Both the position numbers and the translations under genes were made by a program. Shown in pieces: positions 54,994-64,000 of a stretch of DNA of 64,000 nt (positions are counted from its first letter, which is position 1; each line of letters opens with the position of its first letter). The DNA comes from Lactarius indigo (Eukaryota; Basidiomycota; Agaricomycetes; Russulales; Russulaceae). The notes below the pieces were generated by a model. That model was not told where the DNA came from, ran no database searches, and saw nothing but the letters and a program-made list of their open reading frames with translations. The stretch lies in the NCBI GenBank assembly GCA_025766275.1, contig JAFKAC010000003.1, positions 682,001 to 746,000 on the forward strand. Reading direction: 5' to 3'.

Positions 54994-55493
54994 TGTTACG
55001 TTTCTGCTCGTGATCTGTTACCCTTACTGTACCGGTTGTCACTACGGCGGTAAGGTATATTAGTGACGGACTTACTTACAGTGATACGGTAGTGTGATAG
55101 GCGATAGGGACTCGATAGCTGACTGATGACCGACGCCACTAGTACTGGTACTAGTAGTATTAGGGTTCGCGCTGTTTCTGCGATACGTTGGACGCTACCA
55201 TACTGTGACTCATAGCAGCGCTTGAAAGCCTGCTCGACTTGTATTTAAACTGTCTTGTGAAGACCAAGATCCGCCATCTTGGTCTTCTTGAATCGTCACT
55301 TCTCTTCTACTTCTCTGTCTCCTTGTCTGAACTCTTTCGACTTCATTTCCAAAGTCTTCGCCTTAGGTGTGTCTCCAGGCATTCACCCGCATATACGACT
55401 TGGACCTTCGCGTCTTCAAGTTAGAGAAGTCATCGCTAAGTTGTTACCGCCTCCATCGAGCTCAAGTCGAGCTAACGTCGTGACGGCGTAACA
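54994..55493 (+). repeat. 3' LTR of A3 (500 bp)
   Basis: One difference by eye from the 5' LTR (CpG against CpA near 55080). The right TSD TCTAT follows at 55494-55498. Confidence 0.95.
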
Positions 55494-55498
55494 TCTAT

Positions 55499-55664
55499 GA
55501 TATCATAAGGTACAGTGATGTCATACATGACGCAATGATAAGCGCTAGATTGTACAGATCAAATGTAAGTAATCTACAAGTCCTAATTAATCTAATCTAA
55601 AGCAGTCCATGCTGCAAGTCTGGTCTGTATGAGCCACTAAGTGTGTGCAGGTCACTTATCAACA
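55499..55664 (-). repeat. LTR-like repeat, right part, target of A3
   Basis: Matches the last part of 61549-62268 and ends at the same ATCAACA. After it the two sequences diverge completely, which marks a true element end. Confidence 0.6.
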
Positions 55665-56052
55665 GAAAAAAACTGTCAAGCAGTGTTTAATATGTGGCAT
55701 GGGAAGGTGTGTCACTATGTGCATGTTTGATGCATGAACACATAAACACCCACCCATCAATTTCTTCTCAACGCTTCCCCTGTGGGGGTTCTTTTTTTTC
55801 TTCTCTTCTCTTCTTACTGTGCATGTGGAACACTCCCACGGCCTACACAAGAGGGAAGATGCAGCTGAGGATGAGCTGGGCTTTGGCCCAGTGCATAAGA
55901 TTTTTTTTTTCTTTTCTTTTCCACTCACCCTGAACTGCAGGCCATTGCCACCCCCTCATGCATGTGAGCCATCTCTGCTCGTCCCCAACATGCCACCCCT
56001 GACATTGCTCACAAGACCACACAATGCTACTGCACTGCCACACCACACCACA
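55665..56052. other. Unassigned spacer
   Basis: Contains pyrimidine runs (55790-55815, 55898-55920) and CA-rich sequence near 56020-56052. No supported gene or repeat seen. Confidence 0.5.
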
Positions 56053-56539
56053 TGTTACGGGTTTCAAATCATGACTGGTTATGACTACAGTCCAACTCCA
56101 GTATTAGTCATGGACACTTACATCATATCAGTCAGCACGGTAGTACACATGTGATTGTGACTCGTGTATGACTCATTCCTAGGATAGCTGTACTAGGGTT
56201 CGAGCTAGTTACACTATTGGTCTCTCACTGTTCTAGTGGCGCTTTAAAGCCCGCATGTATCTGTATAAGTAGTCATCTTGGAAGACCAAGGATCCTCATC
56301 TTGGTCTTCTTCAATCCACCTTCTTGACTCATCTCTTGTCTGCCTTAGTCTCGAACTAAGTGTGCTTCCACTTCTACTCTTCAAAGAGTAGTACTTCTTC
56401 TCTTTTGCTGCAGTGTGTGCCAGTGTGCCCCTGTTCAGCTTGTGTTGGGTTGACACGTGATCCCCATTCACCTAACTTCCGCTAAGTCGATTACGCCTCT
56501 CTAGAGTCCAAGTCGGACTAATGCCGGTGGAGCATAACA
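56053..56539 (+). repeat. Solo LTR of family C (487 bp)
   Basis: Starts TGTTACGGG and ends GAGCATAACA. It is homologous to the C LTR in reverse orientation and carries the same TATAAGTA box and dyad (GAAGACCAAGGA... CATCTTGGTCTTC). Flanked by CCACA on both sides (56048-56052, 56540-56544). It is diverged from the C LTRs and includes an extra segment near 56370-56440. Confidence 0.88.
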
Positions 56540-56544
56540 CCACA

Positions 56545-56830
56545 CCATGTGCAAGACCTTGCAACTGGCCAACCCACCAACATGCCGCCCCAACACAGCA
56601 TGCAAGACCCTGCCACCAGTCCACCACCCACACCACCTCAATGTGGTGTGCAAGCCCACCCACCAGCTCACCACCTGCCCAAAAATGGTGTGCAAGACCT
56701 CAGCACTGCTGACTGCCCTGACTGCCCATGCCACCTTGATGTAGCGTGCAAGACCCTGCCACCAGTCCACCACACCACACCAAAATGGTGTGCAAGACCC
56801 CACCAGCACCGACCTGCCACACTCCCCCAA
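56545..56830. repeat. Imperfect short-unit repeat
   Basis: Variants of GTGCAAGACC and CTGCCACCAGTCCACCAC recur irregularly, with AATGGTGTGCAAGACC-type joins. No coding meaning. Bases 56831-57053 to the right are AT-rich with nothing recognisable. Confidence 0.65.
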
Positions 56831-57056
56831 CAGTGTTCGGCTTGTATATTAATTAGTTTGTACTGCATGTACCCTTATTAGTTATAAATATATTATTGTT
56901 TTGAATGAAACCATGGTTGACTAAATTATTTGCACTGAAATACTTAAATTTGGATAAATTTACCTAAAATACACTGATCATATGTCCATTTATGTCAATA
57001 TTTGGTAAGGTTTTACAAAATATTTTAGGGGGGATGTTTTTATCTTAAAAGTCTTA

Positions 57057-57760
57057 GGGCCTGTCCGGCAAACGCTTTCTCGCGCGAGACATGGGCCAAA
57101 CCATAAACAATGTTTTAATTAATTGAGAATGTGAATGTGACGCGTTCGGCAAACCTTGTGTCACGAGAGACTGAGAAACAAGAATGAGATTCTCCCTGCC
57201 AACCAGAAAAAGAGGTCTGACCTCTTTTTCCTTTGACTTTCTCTGTGTCGAGAGTGACTGTGACCACCCGTGTTACAATATATGCTCCACACGTTGGCAC
57301 TCATAAGGCATGCGCGCATATAACAGTAATTAGAGGACTTCCATTTCAATATTCAGCAATAATCGTATCTACACTGTACTAAGTGAGAGCAGGGGTAAAA
57401 TATTGTTGCCACTGCCTTGCTGCCGGCACTGTAGTGGCCTCCATAGTTGTTATTTGCAGCTTGCCTCGTGGCAGGACTTGCATGCCATATGATAAGTGGT
57501 GAGGGGATGAGCCCGATGGCGGCTCTGATTCTCGCGCTTGCCACTCAATTTGGTAGGTGTGCTCAGGATCTTGATGTGACGATGTCACACTTTGTCATGT
57601 AACGAGACGATTTAAAACAATGTTTTTATTTTTGGATGTCAATGCGTTCGGAGGTCCTGGATAATCAAAACAATGTTTCGCCGCAGCCTCTGTTTCCCAG
57701 GTGGGAAACAGAGGGTCCATTGAAACATTGTTTCAGGGCCCAGCCGCGCCGGACAGGCCC
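57057..57760. mobile_element. Harbinger-type MITE (704 bp)
   Basis: Ends are a 13-bp inverted repeat GGGCCTGTCCGGC, flanked by TTA on both sides (57054-57056, 57761-57763). A 3-bp TWA target duplication and GGGCCTGT-type ends are characteristic of PIF/Harbinger. No transposase inside, so it is non-autonomous. An internal hairpin CCTCTGTTTCCC / GGGAAACAGAGG lies at about 57689-57716. Confidence 0.8.
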
Positions 57761-57818
57761 TTAACAATTCTTGAAAATCAGAAAGATTGTTCATTTCTCA
57801 ACATATATTACCATTTTT

Positions 57819-58589
57819 CTAAAATCTGTTAAATTTGTTAAAAAATTTAGGATTCCATTTTTCCTGATGTAGGGAGTGTTGAGGGGGCACAATGAAGAGG
57901 CCTAATGTGGGATTAAAAGGCTCACAGAACTCAGGGATTGAGTCATTGAGGGGGTTGAATGAGAGCATCTTGAGGCCACTGGAGTGGGTGACAATGGATT
58001 TGTGGAAGCCAATCTTGAGGCCAGTAGAGCTAGCCTTATTTATGAAGTAGGTGATGGCATCAGCCATGGTGTTGGCAAGCTCATAGGTGAGAGACTTGGG
58101 CTCAACTCCAAACCAAATTGGGAGTGGGCTGAACCTTTCCTTCCCAGTCTCTGCAAAAGCAAGGCAGTCCATTGACATTCAAAGAATGACATTGTTGTCA
58201 AGCAAGTCACAAATGCACCTGCCAAGCTTGGGCCAAGTAGGTTGCATGATATGGCTGTGAACACTGTGAGCCTCTTGAATGATCCTCTGTAATTCAGGAC
58301 CAGTGTGTATGGGCCAGGCCTGCCCATTCTTGTAGACACACAGAGTGCCACTGGGGGTGCCATAGAAATCATAGCCAGCATTCAGGTAGAAGGCGGAGAG
58401 GTGATCCATGTCAGAGATGGATTCCTTGTTACCATCAAGGCTGAGATCAGCAAATTTGTAGGCAGTGTGGGAGGGGACAAGGGTCTTGGTAGGAGGGAAG
58501 AGACATGAGACATCCTTGCAGGATTTAAGGAAGACCTCATTGACTTTGAAAGGGGTTCCATGCAGCACTAGAGAACAAATGGTCAGCAA
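57819..58589 (-). pseudogene. Fragment of an agaricomycete hypothetical protein family
   Basis: A 256-codon minus-strand frame with one TGA in the middle (58179-58181). Visible motifs: LSAFYLNAGYDFYGTPSGTL, WPIHTGPELQRII, LPIWFGVEPKSL and PFNPTLGL. From memory it resembles an uncharacterised, multi-copy family of agaricomycete proteins whose C-half resembles a peptidase-like fold; I cannot verify this and no catalytic residue is seen. The frame breaks off soon after PTLGL, where family members continue, so it looks like a 3'-truncated copy. It may start with an exon further right. No promoter or splice site could be assigned with confidence. Confidence 0.5.
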
Positions 58590-58923
58590 TGAGAAGAGAC
58601 TCCAAAGGTCAAAGAAGCTTACTAGTTGTGGGCCTTTGGTTTGTTGTAGTGAAAGGGTAGGTGTTAGAGGTGCAGGAAAGCAACTAAGTTACAGTTAGCA
58701 AGGTAGTGGATGAAAAGTGAAATAAATAAAGTACTAACCTTAGTCTTTTCTCCCAAAGACTGAGGTGTCTGGAAACCTGATGTCTTAATTGGGCAACACC
58801 AAGATCAGATAAGAACAGAAACAGGAATCAAGAGTGGTTATCAAGAGAATGTCTGGGAGAGGACAAGGGTGATCTTGAGTATAGGTTTATGAGAAAGTCA
58901 GGAAAGAGATATGGGTGAGAAGA
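58590..58923. other. Spacer right of the gene fragment
   Basis: May hold the first exon or promoter of the gene fragment at 57819-58589. No reading frame or motif there could be supported. Confidence 0.4.
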
Positions 58924-58926
58924 TGA

Positions 58927-59473
58927 CACTGGATGGAAAATACCCTTTGATCATTGGCAAAATTTAGGCATATCCTATAACAAAAGGTAATTTTTATCCA
59001 TAATTCTTCATACATAAAATGTTGATAAGGTAACTAAATATTGTCATTGCAATTTCAAAGCAAAATATTGTAGACAGTATAAAACTTTTTTTTTACAATA
59101 TTGTCAGAATATTATGGAGGTTACATTATGTATCTTGTTGAAATATTTCACATGGTAATATCTTTATTAAACTGCAACAGTGGTTTAGTTTAGAGGGTTT
59201 GGGCAAGGTTCAGGGTTTACCAGAAACATTTTATCAAGATATATACCATACAAATGTCTCAACAAGATGTATGAGTATAACCTCTATGATATTCTGACAA
59301 TATTATAGGAAAGGGAATTTATATTATCTACATATTGTGCTTTGAAATTGCAACGACAATATTTAGTTCCCTTATCAACATTTTATGTATGAAGAATTAT
59401 TGATAAAAATTACCTTTTATTATAGGATATGCCTAAATTTTGTCAACAATAAAAGGGTATTTTCTGTCCAGTG
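58927..59473. mobile_element. Long-palindrome MITE with CACTG ends (547 bp)
   Basis: Begins CACTGGATGGAAAATACCC and ends with the near-complement GGGTATTTTCTGTCCAGTG, flanked by TGA (58924-58926, 59474-59476). The two arms are near-complementary for over 200 bases each, leaving a loop of about 100 bases (59150-59250). CACTG/CAGTG ends with a 3-bp duplication resemble CACTA (EnSpm) elements. No transposase inside. Confidence 0.75.
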
Positions 59474-59476
59474 TGA

Positions 59477-60077
59477 TAATCATTAAGCAGCAGAATTGTA
59501 GGTTTATATACAGTCACAGGTAGCCTTTGGAAAGCCAAGCAATTGTTGGATGTTTGTGAGTAAGTGATCATCAGTGAAATAACATGACATAAACATATTG
59601 TAGTGATGTGTTGTCACAGATGCACTATTTTTGCCCTATTTTTCCATATTTTTATGGATTTATTTGGTGGAAATATGAGTCTCCACACTGTGCTCAAATG
59701 TCCAAAGCCCTTATCAATTTTCTTTCACCCCCTATGTTTTTGTCCTCAGAGTAAATACTACTGTGAAATGGAAATAAAAATGGGTGAAAATAAAGGTAAA
59801 TAATGTGTGAACAATGTGTGTCTGTGTATTGGTTTGGAATGTGTGGGAGGTGTTGAGATGCAACTGTTAAAAATCACATGTCTTGTGGGGTCTGATTGAG
59901 TCAGCCCACATACTAAATACAGTATCTGTCCCTTATGGACTTATGGACACTCTGGACTCTTACAGACTGCTTTTGTTTATCTTTATTGTTAGATCCATTT
60001 ATGGTTCTTACTGTTCTTTACTGTTAAGACACCAGTATTGTCTGCTTTAGGCAGCTATTGTTCATTGCCATCCAATG
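59477..60077. other. AT-rich spacer
   Basis: No supported gene. Scattered poly-T and ATT-rich sequence; the part from 59900 on could belong to a decayed repeat, but no boundary was found. Confidence 0.4.
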
Positions 60078-60656
60078 TGTTATGATCCGACACTTCAGAC
60101 CTCAGTTACAGTATGTTCTCAACATGTTCTTTCTCCTTTTGTCCCATACTTTGTTACCAAAGGAGCTACTATTGTTAGTGGTGCTGTTTATCTTGATCTG
60201 AGTATCCCCTTGTTCCATTTAGTCTCTTTGCTACTGTGTGGGCCTGTGTTCATGTTGTTTAGAACCTTGCCCTATATAAACTTGTACCATAGACTGTAGG
60301 AAGCCAGATTTGGCTTCATTTGCAATCTAGCAACATTGCCTTTGTACTTTGGTGTGACCTCACTTTATCCCCTCTTCTTGTGCATCCCCTATCTCAGTCC
60401 TTGACCAGGACACCTTGAAGTCTTTGCAGTTGAACTATATCAACATGTCACACCTGTTAGACTCTGTGCACTAGCAAGATCAAGTGTAGAGAAGTGTTAC
60501 ACACTTTGGGCAAGGAGCCTTACATCACAGAGTAGTGCTGCACATTGTGCCACACCCCGCCACTTGTATTTCATAGCAATAAGACAACAGACGTCTTCAC
60601 TTGGTACTTGTGTGAACCAGAACTTCCAGAACCCACACCCCTGCTAGGGTGTAACA
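60078..60656 (+). repeat. 5' LTR of a further gypsy family (E), 579 bp
   Basis: Starts TGTTATGATCC and ends AGGGTGTAACA. Has TATATAAA (about 60273) and, 34 bases on, the dyad GAAGCCAGATTTGGCTTC (60300-60317). One base after the LTR a candidate primer-binding site AAGCCAAGTC (60658-60667) pairs with GATTTGGCTT through nine Watson-Crick pairs and one G-U. The internal part is cut off after about 170 bases by the next LTR. No matching TSD seen. Confidence 0.62.
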
Positions 60657-60830
60657 TAAGCCAAGTCTACAACCTCTAACACACTTAAGACACTACTGCC
60701 ACACAGCAGAGTGGGTGTTATGGTTCTACCCTCACAATCCTGGCAAATGGTGATACAAAGGATGCAATCACACAAGGAAGAAGAGGATGATGAAGAAAAG
60801 ACTGGGATAAGCCACAAACCATGAGCTAAG

Positions 60831-61500
60831 TGTTATGTCCATGGTTCACCTTATTCTTTTTCTTTGTTTATTCTCCTTGTCTTGTGACCAGCTGGTGCCA
60901 CGTGATGGCATGTGCTGTACTGTACAGTGGAGTCATTGTGACTCAGGACTATTTATATTCTCAGACCCACGGTTGTCTCAGAGATGACTTGCATGTCCTT
61001 ATTGTTGACTCATATGAGGGGCAAGCCCTATGCTAGTCCTATTGTTCTCAGACTTGTTCCCAGGTTGCGCAGTACTATGACATAGGCTGCTATTGTTCTT
61101 TTACCTTATGACTTGTTGTGCAGTCCTCGTATTTCCCATGACTTGTCATTTACAGTACTATGACTTGTCATGACTTGGACTGGCTACTTATGGTATCTGG
61201 GACTCTTATTGTTCTCTTTTACTATAAGTACTAAGATGTCTGTGGGCTGTAGGCCTCAGACTTGTCTTCTTGTATCTTATGGTACTTGGTGAACAAGACT
61301 TGAAAGTTGAACTTCTCTTCTCTCTCATCAGAAGCTTTCTAAGTTCCCTTCAAACTTAGTACTCCTTGAACTCGAGATAAGACTAATCTTTGACAGATCT
61401 CTAAGTCATCTCTGACTTAAGAGAATATGACTTACTTTGTGCTTTGTCAACCTAGTGGCATTTGCTCAAGTCGAGCGAACATCCCTACCATGATGTAACA
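60831..61500 (+). repeat. Gypsy-type solo or truncated LTR (D), 670 bp
   Basis: Starts TGTTATGTCC and ends CATGATGTAACA. Shares the segment GCTCAAGTCGAGC near its end with family-A LTRs. Flanks CTAAG and TGGGT do not match, so the insertion history is unclear. Confidence 0.55.
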
Positions 61501-61548
61501 TGGGTGTTGGTAATTGGGTCTGTGCGTTTCACGATAAGGTGTGAGAAG
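61501..61548 (-). pseudogene. Scrap of gypsy pol
   Basis: GATAAGGTGTGAGAAG and neighbouring bases match the C pol sequence near 39190-39228 with a short deletion. It is the flank into which the next repeat inserted. Confidence 0.5.
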
Positions 61549-62268
61549 TGTTGGAACGTGATAAGTATGGAAGGACCTTATCTATAGCAGTTACGACATT
61601 ACGGTACTATGTTTACCATATTAGGCAACTCAGGATACATACTGATGAACAGCACACAAGAAGGACATACTCACAGTGACAAGGAGACTGTGGTGAGATA
61701 TGTCAAGGTGGCTGGAATGCAGCAACAGGAGTCTTAGCAGAGTAAAGCAAGAGTGTCTGGCACACAAGCAGTGAGAACTGATGTTGTTACATTTAGAGGG
61801 AAGGGAGCTTACCTGGCACACAAGCAGTGAGAACTGATGTGGACCAGGAGCGTACATGGTACTCTACTTATACTCCTACAGAGGGTGACAGTAGTACAAG
61901 GTAGGTAACGCTAGTCACAGAATACAAAGGTGCTATTGTTCTACAAAGGGACAAACGAGTGGACGCTTTGAGAACAAGGGAAAGGAGAACAAGAAGAGTC
62001 CAGAACTAGATGATATCATACTGACATCATAATAAGGATAATACCAAGTAAAGAACAAAGGAAAGTACAAAGACGTTATACAACGCAGAGTCCGGATGTA
62101 TGATGTCATTAGAAGTACAGTGATGTCATATGTGACACAATGATAAGTCCAGATTGTACAGATCAAATAGTATCTAATCTACAAGTCCTGTATATCTAAT
62201 CTAAAGCAGTCCATGCTGCAAGTCCGGTCCGTACGAGCTGCTAAGTGCGCAAGGGTCACTTATCAACA
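61549..62268 (-). repeat. LTR-like repeat in minus orientation (720 bp)
   Basis: Read on the minus strand it starts TGTTGATAAGTGACC and ends ATCACGTTCCAACA, with a TATAAGTAG box in the middle. It contains a short direct duplication of GGCACACAAGCAGTGAGAAC (about 61760 and 61815). Related to the repeat around A3. No TSD found. Confidence 0.6.
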
Positions 62269-62580
62269 CATACGGTAGTGGGCGTATCATGTCCAGTGAT
62301 GAGGAGAAGTCTCATGACTGTCTCAGAAGTGCGAAACACATCAGGTGTGTGTAAAAATGCGATATTGTGGACGCCTTTACTCATCACTTTTGTGCAAATG
62401 GACATGGTGGGGCCATAGAGCATAAATATCCTCCTATGTGGAGGGAGGCGAATACAGAACTTCACCCCTCTTCACTTGTGCACACTCTCCCCTCTGAAAC
62501 AGTCTCTCAACCTACTGCAAAGGTGAGAACGTCCCTCCTGCGTGCTGTGCTTTAGCCTGTAAGGCTTTTGCTGCACAACA
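62269..62580 (+). repeat. 3' part of a Ty1/copia 5' LTR
   Basis: Ends CTGCACAACA directly before the copia-type primer-binding site. A CATAAATATCC box near 62424 may be the promoter. The LTR start was not identified; it may have been disturbed by the repeat to the left. Confidence 0.55.
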
Positions 62581-62592
62581 GGTTATGGGCCC
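62581..62592 (+). promoter_or_regulatory. Copia-type primer-binding site
   Basis: GGTTATGGGCCC follows ACAACA. I remember the same words at the PBS of Drosophila copia, which uses an internal half of initiator tRNA-Met. The leader to 62957 holds several ATG codons but no other feature seen. Confidence 0.6.
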
Positions 62593-62957
62593 TGTTATAG
62601 GGCTTGCCATTGCACTTCTTGATGAAGTAGCATCCAGTGGTGGCGCACTCATACTATCTGTATCTCCTATGGAAGAACAGATTTGTTATGAGACACAGCG
62701 AACAGACCCTGGAAGGCGCCCTGGTTCATAACAGACCCAGTATTGTACTCTAGAGGAGTACACAGACTTGGCCCACTGTCTAACATTGACATGGTCGAGC
62801 AGTTCTTTTGGCATAGACTATGGTAGTCTCCAAAGACCAAAGTCTGCAGAGTTTGCTCTGTAGTTGAACAGATTAATGCTGGCTTTATTATTTCACTCAG
62901 TATTACGATGAAACTCTGATACTGACGTTCTCAAAGCCAACAGATTTATCACCAACT

Positions 62958-64000
62958 ATGTCCTCTCAACTTACTGCTCTTGTCCCCGTGTTCGATGGCT
63001 CTAACTGGGCCATCTGGTCGAATGCCATGCAAGCCTTCTTCATGTCCCAAGGACTCTGGGGTTATGTTGATGGTTCTATCCCTCTCGATACAACTGCCAC
63101 CACTGACGTTCAAGCTGCTTGGCGTCGTAGTGATGAGATGGCTAGGGGTAATCTTACCCTTCGTCTCTCTCCTGCGATCCAACAAGCTGTCACTGGTACC
63201 TCCACCCAGGTTCTCTGGAATGCGGTTAAAGATTGCTATGGAGTGGTCTCTTTACCCTGCATCTACAAGGACTTTAAAGAAGCGATTTCTATTCACTTCA
63301 ATCCTAACCAGAACCCTGTCACAACATTTGAGAAGATGGCAGCTGCCTTTTCTCATCTTGGGGCAATAACAGTTGGCACTGGTGCTAATGCTACTATGCT
63401 TGCAATAAAGCCCCCCCTTCAGGCGTTAATCTCCATGTCCGCTCTTCCTCAGAAATGGGAGAATTTAATTCCCATTATCTGTAGTGCCACTGCCACTACG
63501 GATCTCAAACTTGACTCAGTTGCTGCTATAGTCATTGGGCAGTTTGAGACCGAAACTAATCGCAGACAGCATAAGGGTGCTCATAATGCACAGAAGCTTT
63601 CTGCCATTAAGTGCAAGTGCAATAACCCTCGCTTTTCTAAGCAGGGTAATCAGCAGCACCCGCAGCCTTCTACTTCTAATGCCCCCGGCCTGTCTTCCCA
63701 GCAGCAGCCTAACTGGCAGCACAGAGGATGTGGTTCCGACCGTGGCAGAGGAAAAGGGAAAGGCAAAGTGTGTGGCGGCGCTCCCCAGTATTCCCACATA
63801 GCTTCCATTGCTGCACTATCTCCACCTACCTCTCACAAGGTGATCCATATTGGGTCATCTGGGGTCTCTACTCATACAGAAGTCAAATCCTCTACCCCTC
63901 AGAGGTCTCCTGGCTTCTTTCCTTCTGTTAATACTGCTATGACGCTTGCAGAGCAGCTGAATGTACCTGCTACAGTTCAGACTGCAAAGATGCTTGAGCA
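62958..64000 (+). CDS. Ty1/copia Gag (start of polyprotein), cut by window edge
   Basis: Open from ATG 62958 to the window end (347 codons) with no stop. The start LVPVFDGSNWAIWSNAMQAF and YVDGSIP are typical of the copia Gag (UBN2/Retrotran_gag) N-terminus, followed by WNAVKDCYG and a helical core. An Arg/Gly/Lys-rich segment follows near 63720-63780 with scattered Cys but no standard CCHC knuckle visible, then a SHIASI motif before the expected protease. Gag and Pol are one frame in copia elements, so protease, integrase and RT should follow outside the window. Confidence 0.85.
   Translation, partial: MSSQLTALVPVFDGSNWAIWSNAMQAFFMSQGLWGYVDGSIPLDTTATTDVQAAWRRSDEMARGNLTLRLSPAIQQAVTGTSTQVLWNAVKDCYGVVSLPCIYKDFKEAISIHFNPNQNPVTTFEKMAAAFSHLGAITVGTGANATMLAIKPPLQALISMSALPQKWENLIPIICSATATTDLKLDSVAAIVIGQFETETNRRQHKGAHNAQKLSAIKCKCNNPRFSKQGNQQHPQPSTSNAPGLSSQQQPNWQHRGCGSDRGRGKGKGKVCGGAPQYSHIASIAALSPPTSHKVIHIGSSGVSTHTEVKSSTPQRSPGFFPSVNTAMTLAEQLNVPATVQTAKMLE

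Larger units (their letters stand above)
47670..55493 (+). mobile_element. Family A Ty3/gypsy element A3, complete and nearly intact
   Basis: A 7824-bp plus-strand element with two 500-bp LTRs that differ at one position (a CpG/CpA), TSD TCTAT, primer-binding site, gag with a single TGA, pol open throughout, and polypurine tract. It is the best reference in the window for the intact proteins of the family. If the one gag stop were tolerated or recent, it would be the most likely mobile copy here. Confidence 0.95.

Noticed and set aside
55239..55664. A3 flanking repeat as a solo LTR with proven boundaries
   Set aside because: The right end is supported by a second copy, but the proposed left end (TGTTGG at 47490) has no matching TSD, so it is kept only as an LTR-like repeat.
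56545..56830. CRISPR-like array
   Set aside because: Repeats are irregular in length and spacing, spacers are themselves repeats, and the context is eukaryotic.
62269..62300. Copia LTR ending at 62268 and starting at 61549
   Set aside because: The copia-type PBS is at 62581, and the 61549-62268 repeat has its TATA box and ends arranged for the opposite strand.

Overview
The window looks like transposon-dominated DNA of a basidiomycete fungus, probably an agaricomycete. The evidence is four kinds of Ty3/gypsy chromovirus with fungal-type Gag and a chromodomain, a Tad1-like LINE with its own RNase H, a hAT gene with a 54-bp GT-AG intron, and a gene fragment resembling a protein family I remember from agaricomycetes. 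I see no ordinary housekeeping gene, no tRNA, no rRNA and no CRISPR array.

Layout. Bases 1-46135 are one nest of insertions, readable from target-site duplications (TSDs) and split reading frames. A hAT transposase gene (plus strand; pieces at 37144-37265 and 45442-46135) was hit by gypsy B2 (plus strand, ends at 37143) and by gypsy C (37266-45436, TSD TGCTA). C carries a solo family-A LTR (39512-39990, TSD TTAAT). B2 was hit by gypsy A0 (minus strand, 5' LTR 31894-32403). A0 was hit by a full-length LINE (11177-26721, 15-bp TSD) and by gypsy A1 (to 10348). The LINE was hit by gypsy A2 (16388-24262, TSD ACATG), and the 3' LTR of A1 was hit by gypsy B1 (1-2731). Right of the nest lie a 33-bp minisatellite (46150-47200) and a nearly intact gypsy, A3 (47670-55493, TSD TCTAT), sitting in an LTR-like repeat. 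Then follow a solo family-C LTR, a short minisatellite, a Harbinger-type MITE, a decayed host-type gene fragment, a long-palindrome MITE with CACTG ends, three decayed LTRs, and the 5' part of a Ty1/copia element running off the right edge.

How the parts work. The gypsy elements share one plan: LTR, Gag with a CCHC knuckle, a -1 frame change into Pol (protease, RT, RNase H, DD35E integrase, chromodomain), then an unusual tail of about 400 residues. Reverse transcription is probably self-primed. The 11 bases just inside the 5' LTR are the exact complement of the predicted first 11 bases of the transcript, and this pairing is kept in family B with a different sequence. The leader has no ATG in the five LTRs read, and Gag opens at a conserved GTG. 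The pol tail carries a second conserved reading frame (+1) encoding an amphipathic helix in A1, A2, A3 and C.

Decay. Nearly every internal stop in these elements is TGA where a sister copy has arginine. All nine differences between the two A2 LTRs and the single difference between the two A3 LTRs are CpG transitions. A3 (pol open throughout, one TGA in gag) is the youngest-looking complete element.
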